A DNA stretch of 64,000 nucleotides from Sphingomonas prati (GTDB taxonomy: Bacteria > Pseudomonadota > Alphaproteobacteria > Sphingomonadales > Sphingomonadaceae). The notes beneath the pieces were generated by a model. That model was not told the DNA's origin. It saw only the letters and a program-made list of their open reading frames with translations, and did not search any database. The translations under genes were made by a program, and so were the position numbers. The DNA lies in assembly GCF_014643515.1 (NCBI RefSeq), contig NZ_BMJP01000006.1, positions 61,870-125,869 on the forward strand, read 5' to 3'. Shown piece by piece: positions 46,272-56,237 of this stretch. Numbering within the stretch: the stretch's first letter is position 1; each line of letters starts with the position of its first letter.

Positions 46272-47423
46272 CTAAGGCGCGGGCTTTCCCTCGCTCGCGG
46301 GTGGCGGGGTGTCGGAGAGATCGAGCACGGTCATGTCCGCCGCCCCCCAGCGCCGCCGAATGCGGCTGTTGATCGGCACTCGGTAGGTTCCGCGATAGGT
46401 GTAGCGCTCCAGACGATTGGCATTCGCTCCAGCCGTGTCTGTGCTGCTCGCGGCATAGCGGCGGGCGGCAATCTTGGCGACGATATCGCGCGTCAGGGAT
46501 GTTGGCAGCGTGCCTCGCAACACGGCAATCTGGTCCGTCTTGCCATCTGGCCTGACCCGAAAACCAACATCGACCCACTCAATACCCGAGGGAATGTCGT
46601 CGCCGGGCGTTCGGGTCAGGAACCGCCGTGCCGTTTCCTTTGCGTGATCCGCTGCCGACTCGGACAGGGCGGGCGCCTGGACGAGCACCGGTTCTCCGTC
46701 TGCCGCCGGCGCGATGCCGTTCACCAGGCTATCGACGTTGCCACCATTCCCGCGTTTCATGCCAAGCCTTGCGCGGGCGACTTGCACGCCGGTTCGGATG
46801 GCGGGCTCATTCGCCTGCGGATCCTGCTCGACCGCGGCTAGCAACGTCTCGGCCTGTTCCATGCGGCCTGTCGCTGTCATCAACGACACGCGCCGCAGCG
46901 ATGCCGCCAGTGCCGCGACACCCTGCCCCTGTTCCCGGGCCTCCTTCTCGGCTGCGGCGTAGCTGGTCTCCGCCGAGCGGGCACGCTTCAGCTTGACCCA
47001 CATGTCACCTACCTGGATGGTCGCGTAGACGACGGAGGGATCGGTCCGCGGAAGGTTGCGACGGAGCACCCCCACCTGGCGTGATGTCGCACGCTGGAAC
47101 TGCTCGGTGTCTCCCTCGTGAAACGCAACGGTTCCGTAGGCATTGTACAGCGCTGCCAGCGATCGGGGGAACGTCTTCTCGAACTTCCGGTTTCGCGCGA
47201 CCGACTTTGCCAGCATCTCCTTGGCCAATACATACTTGCCCTCACGTAATCGCTGCTCTGCAACCGCGATCATCACCTGGGCATCCTGGACCGGCGTACA
47301 TTGGCGATTCAGGCACTTGGCATAAGTCTCGTTCAAAAGCTTGGCGGTAACCAAGATATCGGCCTGTGGCTCCACACCTGTCGTCAAACCCGGGACCAGT
47401 TGCAAGATCAACAATGCGATCAT
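46272..47423 (-). CDS. Secreted TPR-like protein with TonB-type C-terminal domain
   Basis: The product has 383 residues. A leader (Ile-Ala-Leu-Leu-Ile-Leu-Gln-Leu-Val-Pro-Gly) is followed by helical TPR-like repeats (about 30-230). A C-terminal segment Val-Asp-Val-Gly-Phe-Arg-Val-Arg-Pro-Asp-Gly resembles the TonB C-terminal fold used in energy-transducer-like proteins. No TonB-box partner is nearby. It lies in the inserted segment between murJ and trpS and is less GC-rich than both. The start at Met-Ile-Ala-Leu-Leu gives a signal peptide. Confidence 0.75.
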   Translation of the reverse strand: MIALLILQLVPGLTTGVEPQADILVTAKLLNETYAKCLNRQCTPVQDAQVMIAVAEQRLREGKYVLAKEMLAKSVARNRKFEKTFPRSLAALYNAYGTVAFHEGDTEQFQRATSRQVGVLRRNLPRTDPSVVYATIQVGDMWVKLKRARSAETSYAAAEKEAREQGQGVAALAASLRRVSLMTATGRMEQAETLLAAVEQDPQANEPAIRTGVQVARARLGMKRGNGGNVDSLVNGIAPAADGEPVLVQAPALSESAADHAKETARRFLTRTPGDDIPSGIEWVDVGFRVRPDGKTDQIAVLRGTLPTSLTRDIVAKIAARRYAASSTDTAGANANRLERYTYRGTYRVPINSRIRRRWGAADMTVLDLSDTPPPASEGKPAP

Positions 47424-47741
47424 CGGTCTCTCCCTGCCGACAACTGTATCGGGAATCCGGTTCAACACCAACATCTTCGGCCGCTGGGCCGATTATACTT
47501 CGACGCGGGCATTTTGTGAAAGCCCATTTCAACACTGTTGCGCACAGATGCCGACAGGGGACAGATCACGTCTGACGAACGGATGCCCCGAAGGACCAGA
47601 ATTCTGCATTCGAACGTCGCTATCTAGTCGCTATCTAGAGGTCAGCCACCATTTGCGACGTGACCGGAGTCGCAGCCGAGCGTCCCCCGCCCCCCAACCC
47701 CACGCTTGACGCCGCCCCCGCCCTCGGCGAAGGCCCGCCGC
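47424..47741. other. About 320-base gap, nothing recognised
   Basis: Between the divergent TPR protein and trpS. It should hold the promoters of both genes, but I see no clear motif or repeat. Confidence 0.5.
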
Positions 47742-48746
47742 ATGGCCATGCGTATCGTCTCGGGCATCCAGCCCACCGGAAACCTCCACCTCGGCAACTA
47801 TCTGGGGGCGATCCGCAACTGGGTGCGGATGCAGGACGAGATGCCGGCGGACGGCGAATGCCTGTTCTTCCTGGCCGATCTCCACGCGATCACCGTGCAC
47901 AACGATCCGGCCATGCTCGCCGCCAACATCCGCGAGATGGCCGCCACGATCATCGCCTGCGGCATCGACCCCGCGCGCGCGATCCTGTTCCGCCAGCGCC
48001 ATGTCCCCGCCCATGCCGAGCTGTCCTGGCTGCTCAACGGCACCGCGCGGATCGGCTGGCTGAACCGCATGACGCAGTTCAAGGAAAAGTCCGGCAAGAA
48101 CCGCGAGGGCGCCTCGGTCGGGCTGTTCGCCTACCCCGTGCTCCAGGCCGCCGATGTCCTGCTGTACCAGGCGACGCACGTCCCCGTCGGCGACGACCAG
48201 AAACAGCATCTCGAACTGGCGCGCGACATCGCGACGAAGTTCAACGCCGACACCGGCACCGACCTGTTCACGCTGCCCGACCCGATCATCCCGCCCGCCG
48301 CCGCGCGCATCATGTCGTTGCGCGACGGGACCGCAAAGATGTCGAAGTCCGACCCGTCCGACGCCAGCCGCATCGCGCTGACCGACGATGCCGACACGAT
48401 CGCCGCAAAGATCCGCAAGGCAAAGTCCGACGCCGACGCGCTCCCCGCGACCGCCGCCGAACTCGCCGACCGGCCCGAGGCGCGCAACCTCGTCGGCATC
48501 TACGCCGCGCTCGCCGGCGTCACCCCCGACCAGGTCCTTGCTACCCACGCCGGCCAGGGCTTCGGCAGCTTCAAGCCCGCGCTCGCCGATCTCGCCGTCG
48601 AAACGCTGTCGCCGATCCGCGACCGCCTGCTCACCTTCCGCGCCGACCCCGCCGAACTCGACCGCCTCCTCGCCGACGGCGCAGCCCGCGCCCGCACGCT
48701 GGCCGCCCCGACCCTAGCCGCCGCGTACAGCGCACTGGGCCTTTAA
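47742..48746 (+). CDS. trpS: Tryptophan-tRNA ligase
   Basis: Charges tRNA-Trp. The 334-residue class I synthetase carries [13 protein letters not shown] (the HIGH equivalent, near 7-19) and Lys-Met-Ser-Lys-Ser near 204. The start at 47742 (Met-Ala-Met-Arg-Ile-Val) or 47748 gives the normal N-terminus. In relatives it follows murJ directly. Confidence 0.98.
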   Translation: MAMRIVSGIQPTGNLHLGNYLGAIRNWVRMQDEMPADGECLFFLADLHAITVHNDPAMLAANIREMAATIIACGIDPARAILFRQRHVPAHAELSWLLNGTARIGWLNRMTQFKEKSGKNREGASVGLFAYPVLQAADVLLYQATHVPVGDDQKQHLELARDIATKFNADTGTDLFTLPDPIIPPAAARIMSLRDGTAKMSKSDPSDASRIALTDDADTIAAKIRKAKSDADALPATAAELADRPEARNLVGIYAALAGVTPDQVLATHAGQGFGSFKPALADLAVETLSPIRDRLLTFRADPAELDRLLADGAARARTLAAPTLAAAYSALGL

Positions 48747-49096
48747 AAAGCAACGAAACCGTCCATCCCGAACGAAGTCGAGGGACCCCGTCGCGCGCAG
48801 CCGAGACGGCCAACCGCTGCTCCAACCTGCCAGGCGTGTCGCGGCCCTCATCGCGGCCGATCTGCAGGCAAAGTTGATTCGTCCGCTGGGAAACGCGAAA
48901 CGACCCCCCATATCGTTGAAAGTAGATGCAAACCCCGGCCCAGCGCCGGGTTTGCGCCCCGAACCGCGTCCCCCACGGGCGCACATCAAGCCTAGGCAAC
49001 GAATCCGCGGATCGGATCGTTCAATCCCCGTTCAGGCAAAACGCCCTATATTGCGGGCCAACTGCCTAGAAGTCCGCCCGCCAGAAGGTCACACCC
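48747..49096. other. 350-base gap with one family D repeat
   Basis: The family D unit at 48760-48814 is the only recognised element. The rest carries the leader of the DUF4136 gene. Confidence 0.6.
48760..48814. repeat. Repeat family D
   Basis: CGTCCATCCCGAACGAAGTC followed by GAGGGACCCC and a CAGCCGAGACGGCCAAC end, just after trpS. Confidence 0.8.
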
Positions 49097-49810
49097 ATGT
49101 CGCTTCGCCGCACCGTCCTTACCCTCGCCGCCCCGCTCTCGCTGCTCGCGCTCAGTGCCTGCGCCACGCCGTTCGCGGCGGACGTCTCGCGCTACCAGCG
49201 GATGCCCGCCCCGGCCGGGCAGAGCTTCTACGTCCAGGCGCTCGACCCCAACAAGCGCGGCGGTCTCGAATTCGCGCAATATGCCGGCTACGTGACGCAG
49301 GAACTCGGCCGGCAGGGGTATCGCCCGGCCGCCAGCCCGGCGGCTGCGACGCTCGTCGTCTCGCTCGACTACGGCGTCGACAACGGCAATGAGAAGGTCG
49401 TGTCCACCCCCGGTTTCGGCGGTGGCTTCGGCGGTGGCGGGTTCGGTTATGGCGGCCTCGGCTATGGCGGCTTCGGCCGGTTCGGCTACGGCCGCTACGG
49501 CTTTGGTTCGCCTTTCTTCTATGGCTATGGCGATCCGTTCTTCGGCGGCGGCTTCAACAACGTCCAGAGCTACACCTACTTCACCAGCTTCCTCGACATG
49601 CAGATCAGCCGCACCGCCGATGGAGAGCGTCTGTTCGAGGGCAAGGCCCGCGCCCGTTCGCGCACTGACAGCCTGCCCGCGATCGTCCCGAACCTTGTCG
49701 AAGCGATGTTCACCGCCTTCCCCGGCCGCTCGGGCGAGGAAGTCCGCATCACCATCCCCGAGGACAACCGCCCGGCCACCATCCGCGACCGCAACCGCAA
49801 CCGCCGCTAA
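49097..49810 (+). CDS. DUF4136 family lipoprotein
   Basis: The product has 237 residues. A lipoprotein signal (Leu-Leu-Ala-Leu-Ser-Ala-Cys, Cys22) is followed by a DUF4136 core split by a Gly/Phe/Tyr-rich stretch (about 110-150, repeated Phe-Gly-Gly-Gly and Tyr-Gly). The conserved Tyr-Phe-Thr-Ser-Phe-Leu-Asp-Met-Gln-Ile and a C-terminal Phe-Pro-Gly-Arg-Ser-Gly-Glu follow. Envelope protein of unknown role. It ends in a strong terminator. Confidence 0.85.
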   Translation: MSLRRTVLTLAAPLSLLALSACATPFAADVSRYQRMPAPAGQSFYVQALDPNKRGGLEFAQYAGYVTQELGRQGYRPAASPAAATLVVSLDYGVDNGNEKVVSTPGFGGGFGGGGFGYGGLGYGGFGRFGYGRYGFGSPFFYGYGDPFFGGGFNNVQSYTYFTSFLDMQISRTADGERLFEGKARARSRTDSLPAIVPNLVEAMFTAFPGRSGEEVRITIPEDNRPATIRDRNRNRR

Positions 49811-49833
49811 GGCCCAAGCGCAGCGCGACAGAC

Positions 49834-49862
49834 AAAGCCCCGACCGCAAGGCCGGGGCTTTT
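49834..49862 (+). terminator. Rho-independent terminator
   Basis: Stem AAAGCCCCG (49834-49842) / CGGGGCTTT (49853-49861) with a short T-run, 24 bases after the DUF4136 stop. Confidence 0.85.
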
Positions 49863-50045
49863 CTGTATGCGCGCGAAAGCGGCGGGACCAGAACGGCTGT
49901 CATCCCGGCGAAGGCCGTGATCGACTTTCGCTAAAGAACGATCCGCAACAACGCCCCAAATCCCAGCCTTGCCCTGGCATGGCCGCCTCGACACGGGCCC
50001 GGTCACCGGCCATGACGGCAAGGGGCAATCAAGGGGGACTAATCG

Positions 50046-50666
50046 ATGCAAACGGCGATATTGGCGATGCTCGCGGCGCTCCCGTCACCCGTCAATCTCT
50101 CGGTCGCTGTCGCGCAGCCCATCGATCCCGCCGCCTGGGTACAGACCGCCGACTATCCCCCGATCGCCGTCCAGCAGGCGCAGGAAGGCGCCGCGCTGGT
50201 ACGGCTGCACATCACCGGGGAAGGCCGCGTCGACGACTGCGCGGTCGTTGAATCGAGCGGATCGCCGCTGCTCGATCTCACCACCTGCACGCTGGTCCGC
50301 CACCGTGCACGGTATCGCCCCGCGGCCGATAGCAAGGGCCGCCCGGTCGCAACCACCGACAGGCGCCGCATCGCGTGGAAGCTGCCGCAGGACGGGACGC
50401 CCGGCGCCGACTGGGTGCCGCGCGCGATGTCGGTTGCGGTGAAGATCGACGTCGACATGGACGACAAGGGTGCCGTCGCCGCCTGCCGATCCACCAAGAC
50501 TAAGTCGAATGCTGCCGAACTCGTCGCCATCCTCGACGAGATGGGAAAGAACCTCTGCGCTGAGATCGGCGGCAACGAAGACGGCAATCCGATGCGGGAC
50601 ACTCGAGGCAAGGCCGTGCCGTCACGCCTCACCTTTGTCATCAGCGCGGACCTGCGTCAGCGTTGA
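50046..50666 (+). CDS. TonB-type C-terminal domain protein
   Basis: The product has 206 residues. A weak signal-like N-terminus is followed by a domain around 35-110 with Tyr-Pro-Pro-Ile-Ala-Val-Gln-Gln-Ala-Gln-Glu-Gly-Ala-Ala-Leu-Val-Arg-Leu-His-Ile-Thr-Gly. This is the pattern of the TonB C-terminal fold (Tyr-Pro-x-x-Ala ... Gly-x-Val-x-Val). The second half may be a similar degenerate repeat. It has no transmembrane anchor or Pro-rich rod and probably acts in the periplasm. Confidence 0.75.
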   Translation: MQTAILAMLAALPSPVNLSVAVAQPIDPAAWVQTADYPPIAVQQAQEGAALVRLHITGEGRVDDCAVVESSGSPLLDLTTCTLVRHRARYRPAADSKGRPVATTDRRRIAWKLPQDGTPGADWVPRAMSVAVKIDVDMDDKGAVAACRSTKTKSNAAELVAILDEMGKNLCAEIGGNEDGNPMRDTRGKAVPSRLTFVISADLRQR

Positions 50667-50891
50667 ACGACCGCTCGTGGCTTGATCGGATCATCCCGCC
50701 TGGCCCGCTGACACCTGACACATCCGGTCAACCATCGTTCTCCGTCGCCCACCCGTCCAGTCCGAGCGCCGTCAAGCAGAGCCAAGGCGCCCACATCATA
50801 TCGAAACCGATCGGAACGCAGTCCGCAGCGGTCCAGGACCCAGATCGGTCCACTCTCGACGCCGGCCAATCCCGACGCCGGCCCCCCGGTC

Positions 50892-52310
50892 TCAGCCCTC
50901 CAGCTGCCGGATCAGCAGCCGCACGTCGGCATCAAGTTCCGCATCCTGCGCGCGCAGCTTCTCGATCTGCTTGACCGCGTGGATCACCGTCGTGTGATCG
51001 CGCCCGCCGAACCGCCGGCCGATCTCGGGCAGCGAGCGCGGCGTCAGCTGCTTCGACAGGTACATCGCCACCTGCCGCGGCCGCGCCACTTCACGCGCGC
51101 GCCGCGCACTCGACATCTCGGTCTGACGGATGCGGTAATGGTCCGACACGCGACGCTGGATCTCCTCGATGGTGATCCGCCGCTGGTTGGCGCGCAGCAG
51201 GTCGGCCAGCGTCTCCTGCGCGAAATCCATGTCGATCGTCCGGCCGAGCAATGTCGCATAGGCGACCACGCGGTTCAGCGCGCCTTCCAGCTCGCGGACG
51301 TTCGCGCTGATCCGCTTGGCCAGGAACATCGCGACGTCGGCCGGCACGGTGGCACCGGTCATGCCCTCCAGCTTCTTGTCGATGATGTTCAGCCGCAGCT
51401 CGAAATCGGCCGGGTTCACGTCGGCGACCAGGCCCCAGCCCAGCCGCGACAGGATCCGGCTCTCGATCCCTTCCAGGTCCTGCGGGCTACGATCCGCGGT
51501 GATGATCAACCGGCGCCCGGCCGAGATGATCTCGTTCATCGTGTGGAAGAATTCTTCCTGCGTCGAATCCTTGCCGGCGATGAACTGCACGTCGTCGATC
51601 ATCAGCAGGTCGGCCGACCGCAGCCGCGCCTTGAACGTCAGCGTGTCCTTCGCGCGCATCGCGGACACGAATTCGAACATGAACTTTTCGGCGGACATGT
51701 AGATCACGCGCGCGTCCGGATGCCGCGCCAGATAATCCTGGCCGATCGCGTGCATCAGGTGGGTCTTGCCCAGCCCCGTGCCGCCATGCAGGAACAGCGG
51801 GTTGAACGTCACCGGCCCACCCAGCGCCAGCGTCCGCGCCGCGTTGTACGCCACCTCGTTGGCCTTCCCGACCACGAAGCTGTCGAACGTGTAGCGCGCC
51901 TCCAGCGGCGTCCCGATCATCGCCAGCGGGGCTGCCGCTTCGACAACCGCAACGGGTACCGTCGGCTCGATCGCGGACGGGGTGTCCGCGCCGAAGCTCG
52001 CCAGCCGGACTGATTCGCTGCGCGCCGCGACGCGCACTTCGGTCACGTGCGGCAGGACCGCGCGCCAGCTCGCGCGCAGCTGGTCGGCGAAATGCGTCGC
52101 GACCCAGCTCGCCATGAAATCGGATGGTGCGGCCAGCGTCACAACGCCGCTGTCGTCGTCGAACCCGTCCAGCCCCAGCGGCTTCAGCCAGCCGTCGAAC
52201 GTGCGCGCACCCAACGACCGGCGAAGCATATCGCGGACGGCGATCCATGCGGCCTCGACCGGGGACATCCCGGCGGCAACATCGTCGATCGCCTCCATTG
52301 CAACTGCCAC
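50892..52310 (-). CDS. dnaA: Chromosomal replication initiator DnaA
   Basis: AAA+ initiator of about 472 residues. It shows the N-terminal DnaB/partner domain (Ala-Trp-Ile-Ala-Val-Arg-Asp-Met-Leu-Arg-Arg), Walker A Gly-Gly-Thr-Gly-Leu-Gly-Lys-Thr, Asp-Asp-Val-Gln-Phe, and the C-terminal box-binding signature Asp-His-Thr-Thr-Val-Ile-His-Ala-Val. GTG at 52310 is preceded by AGGGGGAG; ATGs at 52298 and 52268 are alternatives. rpsT and mutM lie upstream, the usual sphingomonad order. I saw no cluster of TTATCCACA-type boxes, so oriC is probably elsewhere. Confidence 0.97.
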   Translation of the reverse strand: MAVAMEAIDDVAAGMSPVEAAWIAVRDMLRRSLGARTFDGWLKPLGLDGFDDDSGVVTLAAPSDFMASWVATHFADQLRASWRAVLPHVTEVRVAARSESVRLASFGADTPSAIEPTVPVAVVEAAAPLAMIGTPLEARYTFDSFVVGKANEVAYNAARTLALGGPVTFNPLFLHGGTGLGKTHLMHAIGQDYLARHPDARVIYMSAEKFMFEFVSAMRAKDTLTFKARLRSADLLMIDDVQFIAGKDSTQEEFFHTMNEIISAGRRLIITADRSPQDLEGIESRILSRLGWGLVADVNPADFELRLNIIDKKLEGMTGATVPADVAMFLAKRISANVRELEGALNRVVAYATLLGRTIDMDFAQETLADLLRANQRRITIEEIQRRVSDHYRIRQTEMSSARRAREVARPRQVAMYLSKQLTPRSLPEIGRRFGGRDHTTVIHAVKQIEKLRAQDAELDADVRLLIRQLEG

Positions 52311-52716
52311 GCCCGTCTCCCCCTCGTCCGCGCCCACCCCGATGGCGGCGACGTGACCGCCTCGGTCGATCCGCATGCCCGAACGGGCATAGCTGCGCCG
52401 CCCTCGAAAGAGGTCGCACGCTCCCGATCCGGCAACCATGAGAGGTCGCCGACCGGAGTCCGGATCACCAAGACTGTTTGCCGCCGACGGGGAGAGTCGC
52501 CCCGCGGCAGAGCCCTTTCTAGGGACAGCGACGGACCGCGATCAATCCCGCTTATTGTCATTGAACGGAAATAAACCGATTGACAGCCAAAGCCCGCGGA
52601 AATGCGTTCCGATCTGTGCAGGTCTTTGTTCTGGAACGACTATTTTCCGGTCGTTGCCATAACGTTCCAAACGAATCAACGCCCGACCCACGCAAATCCG
52701 CGGTTTCTATGGACGC

Positions 52717-52757
52717 AAAAAAACCCGGCGACCTGTCGGTCACCGGGCATTTTTCTT
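52717..52757. terminator. Bidirectional terminator between dnaA and rpsT
   Basis: Stem CCCGGCGACC (52724-52733) / GGTCACCGGG (52738-52747) with one mismatch. A run of seven A lies on the left and five T on the right, so it can end transcription in both directions; it mainly serves rpsT on the minus strand. Confidence 0.85.
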
Positions 52758-52797
52758 TAGTCTGAAGCCACCAGAATGGTGGCGGTCGACCGGCGGT

Positions 52798-53061
52798 TCA
52801 GGCCAGAGCGGCGACGCGCTTGGTCAGGCGCGAAATCTTGCGCGACACGGTGTTCTTGTGCAGCACGCCCTTCGACACGCCACGCATCATTTCCGGCTGA
52901 GCCGCCAGCAGCGCGGTCGCGGCCGCATCCTTGTCGCCCGTCGCCAGCGCCAGTTCGACCTTCTTCACGAACGTCCGGATCCGGCTCACGCGTGCGCCGT
53001 TGATTTCGGCGCGACGCTCGTTGCGACGGATACGCTTCTTGGCTTGTGGCGTGTTCGCCAT
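52798..53061 (-). CDS. rpsT: 30S ribosomal protein S20
   Basis: Small basic 16S-binding protein, 87 residues, beginning [14 protein letters not shown] with [13 protein letters not shown] at the end. Length and sequence are typical. Confidence 0.98.
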   Translation of the reverse strand: MANTPQAKKRIRRNERRAEINGARVSRIRTFVKKVELALATGDKDAAATALLAAQPEMMRGVSKGVLHKNTVSRKISRLTKRVAALA

Positions 53062-53185
53062 AGAAATCAGTCCTCGACAGGCAAAAGGTTTAAGCGGCGC
53101 AGGCGCAGGCCCGCTCCGGGAAGGCGCGTTCCCTACTGCGATTCCATGACAGGGTCAACCGCGGCCCCCCTTTTCGGCGCCGCTA

Positions 53186-53998
53186 TTACCGCTGGCATTT
53201 CCGGCACCAGAAGGTCGATCGCCCGCCCTCCGCACGGCGTTCCACCACGCCGCCGCACGGGCACGCCTCGCCGGTCCGGCCATAGACCCGGAACTGCGTG
53301 CTGAAATAGCCCAGATTGCCGTCCGGCTGCGCATAGTCGCGCAACGTCGATCCGCCCGCGTCGATCGCCGACAGCAGCACCGCACGCACCGCATCGATCA
53401 GCCGCCCCAACCGCCGCGGCCCGATGGCACCCCCCGCACTCGACGGCGCGATCCCCGCCATGTTCAGCGCCTCGCACACATAGATATTGCCCAGCCCCGC
53501 CACGATCCGCTGATCGAGCAGCAGCGCCTTGATCGGCCCCGCCCGCCCGGCGAGCTTCGCGCTCAGATACGCGCGGTTGAACTCCGCCCCCAACGGCTCC
53601 GGCCCCAGCGCCGCGAACGCCGGAAACGCCTCCACCGCGTCGGTCCGCACCAGGTCGATCGACCCGAACCGTCGCGCATCGTTCAGCGCCAGCCGCCGCC
53701 CTGCGTCCGTCTCCAGCACCAGATGGTCATGCTTCCCCACCTCGCCCGGATCGATCCGCCAGCGCCCCGACATGCCCAGATGGAAGATCATCGTATCGCC
53801 GCGGTCCGTCGCGACCAGCCCGTACTTCGCGCGCCGCCCCAGCCCCGTCACCACCGCCCCCGTCATCCGCTGCCGCAGATCGACCGGGATCGCCCGCCGG
53901 ATATCCGCCCGCCGCGGCTCCACCAGTGTCAGCCGCGCTCCTTCAAGCACAGGGCGCAGACCCCGCACGGTCGTCTCGACTTCTGGCAATTCAGGCAT
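53186..53998 (-). CDS. mutM: Formamidopyrimidine-DNA glycosylase
   Basis: Removes 8-oxoguanine and nicks the strand. Pro-Glu-Leu-Pro-Glu-Val-Glu-Thr at the N-terminus carries the catalytic Pro2 and Glu3. The C-terminal zinc finger has Cys-Pro-Cys and Cys-Arg-Lys-Cys. 270 residues. The longer frame through the family B repeats is rejected, because Pro2 must follow the initiator. Confidence 0.98.
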   Translation of the reverse strand: MPELPEVETTVRGLRPVLEGARLTLVEPRRADIRRAIPVDLRQRMTGAVVTGLGRRAKYGLVATDRGDTMIFHLGMSGRWRIDPGEVGKHDHLVLETDAGRRLALNDARRFGSIDLVRTDAVEAFPAFAALGPEPLGAEFNRAYLSAKLAGRAGPIKALLLDQRIVAGLGNIYVCEALNMAGIAPSSAGGAIGPRRLGRLIDAVRAVLLSAIDAGGSTLRDYAQPDGNLGYFSTQFRVYGRTGEACPCGGVVERRAEGGRSTFWCRKCQR

Positions 53999-54042
53999 GC
54001 GCGGGAGATATGGTCGCGGCCCCCAACACACAACTCCAGCAC

Positions 54043-54150
54043 CGTTCGGTTCGAGCCTGTCGAGAACCCGCCCCACCCCAAACCCAAACCCGTTCGGTTC
54101 GAGCCTGTCGAGAACTTAGCGCAGCCTTCTCGACAGGCTCGAACCGAACG
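54043..54150. repeat. Three family B units between mutM and uvrC
   Basis: Forward units at 54043-54067 and 54090-54115 and an inverted one at 54127-54150. Confidence 0.88.
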
Positions 54151-54164
54151 GAGTGGTGCTCACC

Positions 54165-56087
54165 TCACCCCCCAGCATGAAAATGATCATGGATCGCCCG
54201 CGCCATCGCCGCGGACACCCCCGGCGCCCGCTGCAGATCCTCCAGCGCCGCTCCGCGCACCGCCTTCGCCGTCCCGAAATGCATCAGGAGCGCCTTCTTC
54301 CGCGCCGGGCCGATCCCCGGGACGTCGTCCAGCGGGTTCGCGGTGAACGCCTTCGCCCGCTTCGCCCGGTGCGCGCCGATCGCGAACCGATGCGCCTCAT
54401 CCCGCAACCGTTGCAGGAAGAACAGCACCGGCGAATTGAGCGGCAACATCGACTCGCGCCCGCCCGGCATGTGGAAATGCTCGCGCCCCGCGTTCCGGTC
54501 CGGCCCCTTGCTGATCCCGACGACGGGCACGTCCTGCACCCCCATCTCCTCCAGCACCGCGCAGACCGCGGACAGCTGCCCCTTGCCGCCGTCGATCAGC
54601 AGCAGGTCCGGCCACTCGCCGCTCGTCCGCTCGGGGTCCTCCTTCTCCAGCCGCGCAAAACGGCGCTCCAGCACCTCGCGCATCATCGCGAAATCGTCGC
54701 CCGCCGCGGTCTCCGGCCGCTTGATGTTGAACTTGCGGTAGGCACCTTTCCGGAACCCCTCCGGCCCCGCGACGATCATCGCGCCGACCATGTTGGTGCC
54801 CATGATGTGGCTGTTGTCGTACACCTCGATGCGCCCCGGCGGCGCCTCCAGCTCGAACAGGTCCGCCACCTCGGACAGCAATTTCCCCTGCGTCGTCGAC
54901 TCGGCCAGCCGCCGGTCGAGCGCCTCGATCGCGTTGCGGCTCGCCTGCGCGACCAGCTTCACCTGGTCGCCGCGCTGCGGCTGCTTCAGCTGCACCTTGC
55001 GCTCCGCCTTCTCGGTCAGCGCCGCCTCGATCAGCACCGCTTCCGGCAACACGCGGTCGAGCAGCACCAGCTTCGGCGGCGGCACTTCCTCGTAAAATTG
55101 CATCAGGAACCCGGCCAGCACCTCGTCCTCCGGTACCTCTGCGGTATGCGCGGGAAAGAAGCTGCGATGCCCCCAATTCTGCCCGCCGCGGATGAAGAAC
55201 GCCTGGATTCCCATCACGCCCGACCGGTTGGCCAGCGCGAAGACATCCGCATCGCCAATCCCCTCCGCGTTGATCGCCTGCGTCCCCTGGATGAACGTCA
55301 GCGCACGCAACCGATCGCGCAGGATCGTCGCCAGCTCGTAATCCATCGCCTCCGCGGCGACCGACATCTGCTCGCCCAGCTTCTTCTGCACCTGGGTCGA
55401 CTTGCCGCCCAGAAACGCCTTCGCGTCGCTCACCAGCTCGGCATAGTCTTCCTTCGCGATCCGATCGACGCACGGCGCAGAGCAACGCTTGATCTGGTGC
55501 AGCAGGCACGGCCGCGACCGGTTGGCGAAGAAACTGTCGGTGCAGGACCTGAGCAGGAACAGCTTCTGCAACGCGTTCAGCGTGCGCGTGACGGACCCCG
55601 CACTGGCGAACGGCCCATAATATTGCCCCACCGCACGCCGCGCCCCGCGATGCTTCTGCACCCGCGGAAACGCATGATCCTCGCGCAGCAGGATGAACGG
55701 GAAACTCTTATCGTCGCGCAGCAAGACATTGTACGGCGGCCGGTACCGCTTGATCAGCTGCGCCTCCAGCAGCAGCGCCTCCGACTCCGTGTTGGTCGTC
55801 ACGATCGTCATCGACCGCGTCTGCGCCACCATTCGCGCGATGCGTTTCGGCAGGCGCGACACCTGCACGTAATTGCCGACGCGGTTCTTCAGCGCCTTCG
55901 CCTTGCCGACATACAGCACGTCGCCCTTGGCGTCCTGCATCCGGTACACGCCGGGGCGCAGCGGCAGCGTCGACAACACGTTCCGGATCGCCGCCACCCC
56001 CGCCTCGATATCGGGCGCATCGCTCCCCCGGACGGTAAAGGCGGATTTCTCCTCGTTGAAACGGTCGGTGCTGGTCGTATCGCTCAC
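54165..56087 (-). CDS. uvrC: Excinuclease ABC subunit C
   Basis: Makes both incisions in nucleotide excision repair. The 640-residue protein has an N-terminal GIY-YIG nuclease (Pro-Gly-Val-Tyr-Arg-Met...Tyr-Val-Gly-Lys-Ala near 43-65), a UvrB-binding UVR motif near 225 (Leu-Gly-Gly-Lys-Ser), the RNase H-like EndoV domain (Glu-Val-Tyr-Asp-Asn-Ser-His) and C-terminal tandem helix-hairpin-helix (Val-Pro-Gly-Ile-Gly-Pro). Complete. Confidence 0.98.
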   Translation of the reverse strand: MSDTTSTDRFNEEKSAFTVRGSDAPDIEAGVAAIRNVLSTLPLRPGVYRMQDAKGDVLYVGKAKALKNRVGNYVQVSRLPKRIARMVAQTRSMTIVTTNTESEALLLEAQLIKRYRPPYNVLLRDDKSFPFILLREDHAFPRVQKHRGARRAVGQYYGPFASAGSVTRTLNALQKLFLLRSCTDSFFANRSRPCLLHQIKRCSAPCVDRIAKEDYAELVSDAKAFLGGKSTQVQKKLGEQMSVAAEAMDYELATILRDRLRALTFIQGTQAINAEGIGDADVFALANRSGVMGIQAFFIRGGQNWGHRSFFPAHTAEVPEDEVLAGFLMQFYEEVPPPKLVLLDRVLPEAVLIEAALTEKAERKVQLKQPQRGDQVKLVAQASRNAIEALDRRLAESTTQGKLLSEVADLFELEAPPGRIEVYDNSHIMGTNMVGAMIVAGPEGFRKGAYRKFNIKRPETAAGDDFAMMREVLERRFARLEKEDPERTSGEWPDLLLIDGGKGQLSAVCAVLEEMGVQDVPVVGISKGPDRNAGREHFHMPGGRESMLPLNSPVLFFLQRLRDEAHRFAIGAHRAKRAKAFTANPLDDVPGIGPARKKALLMHFGTAKAVRGAALEDLQRAPGVSAAMARAIHDHFHAGG

Positions 56088-56189
56088 CCCCGCGATCTAG
56101 TGACCCCGGAACGAAACGGGAAGCCCCGGGGAGAAGTGCGGGTCAGGAACAGGTCGGGGTAAGGCAACGAGCTGATCGAGAACCCAAGC

Positions 56190-56217
56190 AAGCCCCTCTC
56201 CTTCAGGGGAGGGGTTA
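56190..56217. repeat. Single family A palindrome
   Basis: CCCCTCTCCTTCAGGGGAGG, between the uvrC upstream region and the glycosyltransferase stop. Confidence 0.8.
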
Positions 56218-56237
56218 AGAAGAACCCCAAACCAAGC

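Noticed and set aside
50700..52790. Possible replication origin next to dnaA
   Set aside because: I looked for several TTATCCACA-like boxes and an AT-rich unwinding region and found neither; in many alphaproteobacteria oriC is not next to dnaA.
54037..54154. Repeats resembling a CRISPR array
   Set aside because: Units are few, occur in both orientations and are scattered over the window, with no regular spacers and no cas genes.
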